From: QHWK01 sp035315685
GTDB lineage: Bacteria; Acidobacteriota; Vicinamibacteria; Vicinamibacterales; CAVVIG01
Length of the DNA stretch: 5,960 nt
Direction: 5' to 3'
NCBI GenBank assembly: GCA_035315685.1
Contig: DATFXR010000844.1
Location: 1-5,960, forward strand
The notes beneath the pieces were generated by a model. It was not told the DNA's origin and did not search any database. It was given only the letters and a program-made list of their open reading frames with translations. The position numbers were made by a program, and so were the translations under genes. Shown here in pieces: positions 5,573-5,960 of the stretch. Position 1 is the stretch's first letter. Each line of letters opens with the position of its first letter.

Positions 5573-5587
5573 CGGAGTATATCCCAC

Positions 5588-5960
5588 TCACGCGTCGAGC
5601 ACGTCGAGGCACCGGCGCAGACTGTCGATCGGATCGCGGCCCGGCGACGGGCGGTGCTCGTGGGCGATGTAGCCGGTGAACCCGAGCTCGGCGATCGTCT
5701 TCGCGACGAAGGCGTAGTTCAGCTCCTGTGTGTCGTCGAGCTCGTGGCGGCCGGGGACGCCAGCGGCGTGGAAGTGTGCGATGAGCGGGAAATATTTCCG
5801 GATGTTCGCGCAGACGTCGCCTTCCATGATCTGCACGTGATAGATGTCGAACAGAATCCTGACGCGCGGTGAATTGACCCGGCGACAGACGTCGGCGCCC
5901 CACTCGAGCCGGTCGAAGATGGCGTCGGCCCGGCCGAACTCCGGATCGAGGTACTTGCTG
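5588..5960 (-). CDS. Hydroxypyruvate-isomerase-like sugar isomerase (C-terminal part)
   Basis: The last 124 codons of a xylose-isomerase-like TIM-barrel protein; the start lies beyond the right edge. The reading frame begins SKYLDPEFGRADAIFDRLEWG at the edge and ends at 5588. RILFDIYHVQIMEGD, AHFHAAGVPGRHELDDTQELNY and GYIAHEHRP match the metal- and substrate-binding segments of the hydroxypyruvate isomerase (Hyi) group, where the Asp, His and Glu in these segments bind the metal. The enzyme interconverts hydroxypyruvate and tartronate semialdehyde; related enzymes act on other ketoses, so the substrate is not certain. It is separated from fae by a 137-base gap with a repeat and is probably not co-translated with it. 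A link to C1 or C2 (glyoxylate) assimilation is possible. Confidence 0.85.
   Translation of the reverse strand, partial: SKYLDPEFGRADAIFDRLEWGADVCRRVNSPRVRILFDIYHVQIMEGDVCANIRKYFPLIAHFHAAGVPGRHELDDTQELNYAFVAKTIAELGFTGYIAHEHRPSPGRDPIDSLRRCLDVLDA

Noticed and set aside
5576..5581. TATACT as a -10 box for fae on the minus strand
   Set aside because: No acceptable -35 box at 16-18 bases upstream, and it lies before the possible terminator; too weak to annotate.

Overview
The window is a GC-rich bacterial segment in which every supported gene lies on the minus strand, so the biological order runs from position 5960 down to 1. It is a C1-metabolism island built around tetrahydromethanopterin (H4MPT) and methanofuran-type cofactors. 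In transcription order it holds: the end of a hydroxypyruvate-isomerase-like TIM-barrel gene; fae (formaldehyde-activating enzyme); mtdB (methylene-H4MPT dehydrogenase); a Tat-signal VOC/glyoxalase-like protein; a DUF1464-type ASKHA kinase-like protein; an ATP-grasp ligase; a FwdD/FmdD-type molybdopterin-dinucleotide-binding subunit; a very small ORF interrupted by UGA; and the first 200 codons of fwdB/fmdB (formylmethanofuran dehydrogenase subunit B), which runs off the left edge.

Fae and MtdB carry formaldehyde to methenyl-H4MPT. The FwdB/FwdD pair would act at the C1-furan to CO2/formate end. The DUF1464 and ATP-grasp genes overlap by 4 bases and resemble genes that travel with this pathway as candidate cofactor-biosynthesis enzymes. 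The cyclohydrolase (mch), the formyltransferase and the other Fwd subunits are not in the window.

The most interesting observation is that fwdB has an in-frame UGA at 255-253 (codon 116). It sits exactly where archaeal FwdB proteins carry the Mo/W-ligating Cys or selenocysteine, directly before the conserved His-Gly-Pro. The reading frame continues perfectly with conserved FwdB sequence to the window edge. A 7-bp GC hairpin with an AGUU loop lies 25 nt after the UGA, the geometry of a bacterial SECIS element. The tiny upstream ORF (746-597) also contains a UGA (644-642), followed after 19 nt by a second hairpin with the same CCGCCC/GGGCGG stem. Its read-through frame ends in a GTGA overlap with the fwdB start. 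This suggests a selenocysteine-containing bacterial formylmethanofuran dehydrogenase with a possible small selenoprotein partner. Ordinary annotation would call fwdB truncated and miss the small gene.

Organism: high GC, H4MPT-linked C1 genes, and three kinds of dispersed repeat (a GGGGACT minisatellite, a GTCCGGCTTTAGCCGGAC palindrome, and a GCGGAGAAC direct repeat). From memory these fit soil Acidobacteriota of the Vicinamibacteria type. This is an inference from style, not a proof; other uncultured methylotrophs such as Rokubacteria cannot be excluded.
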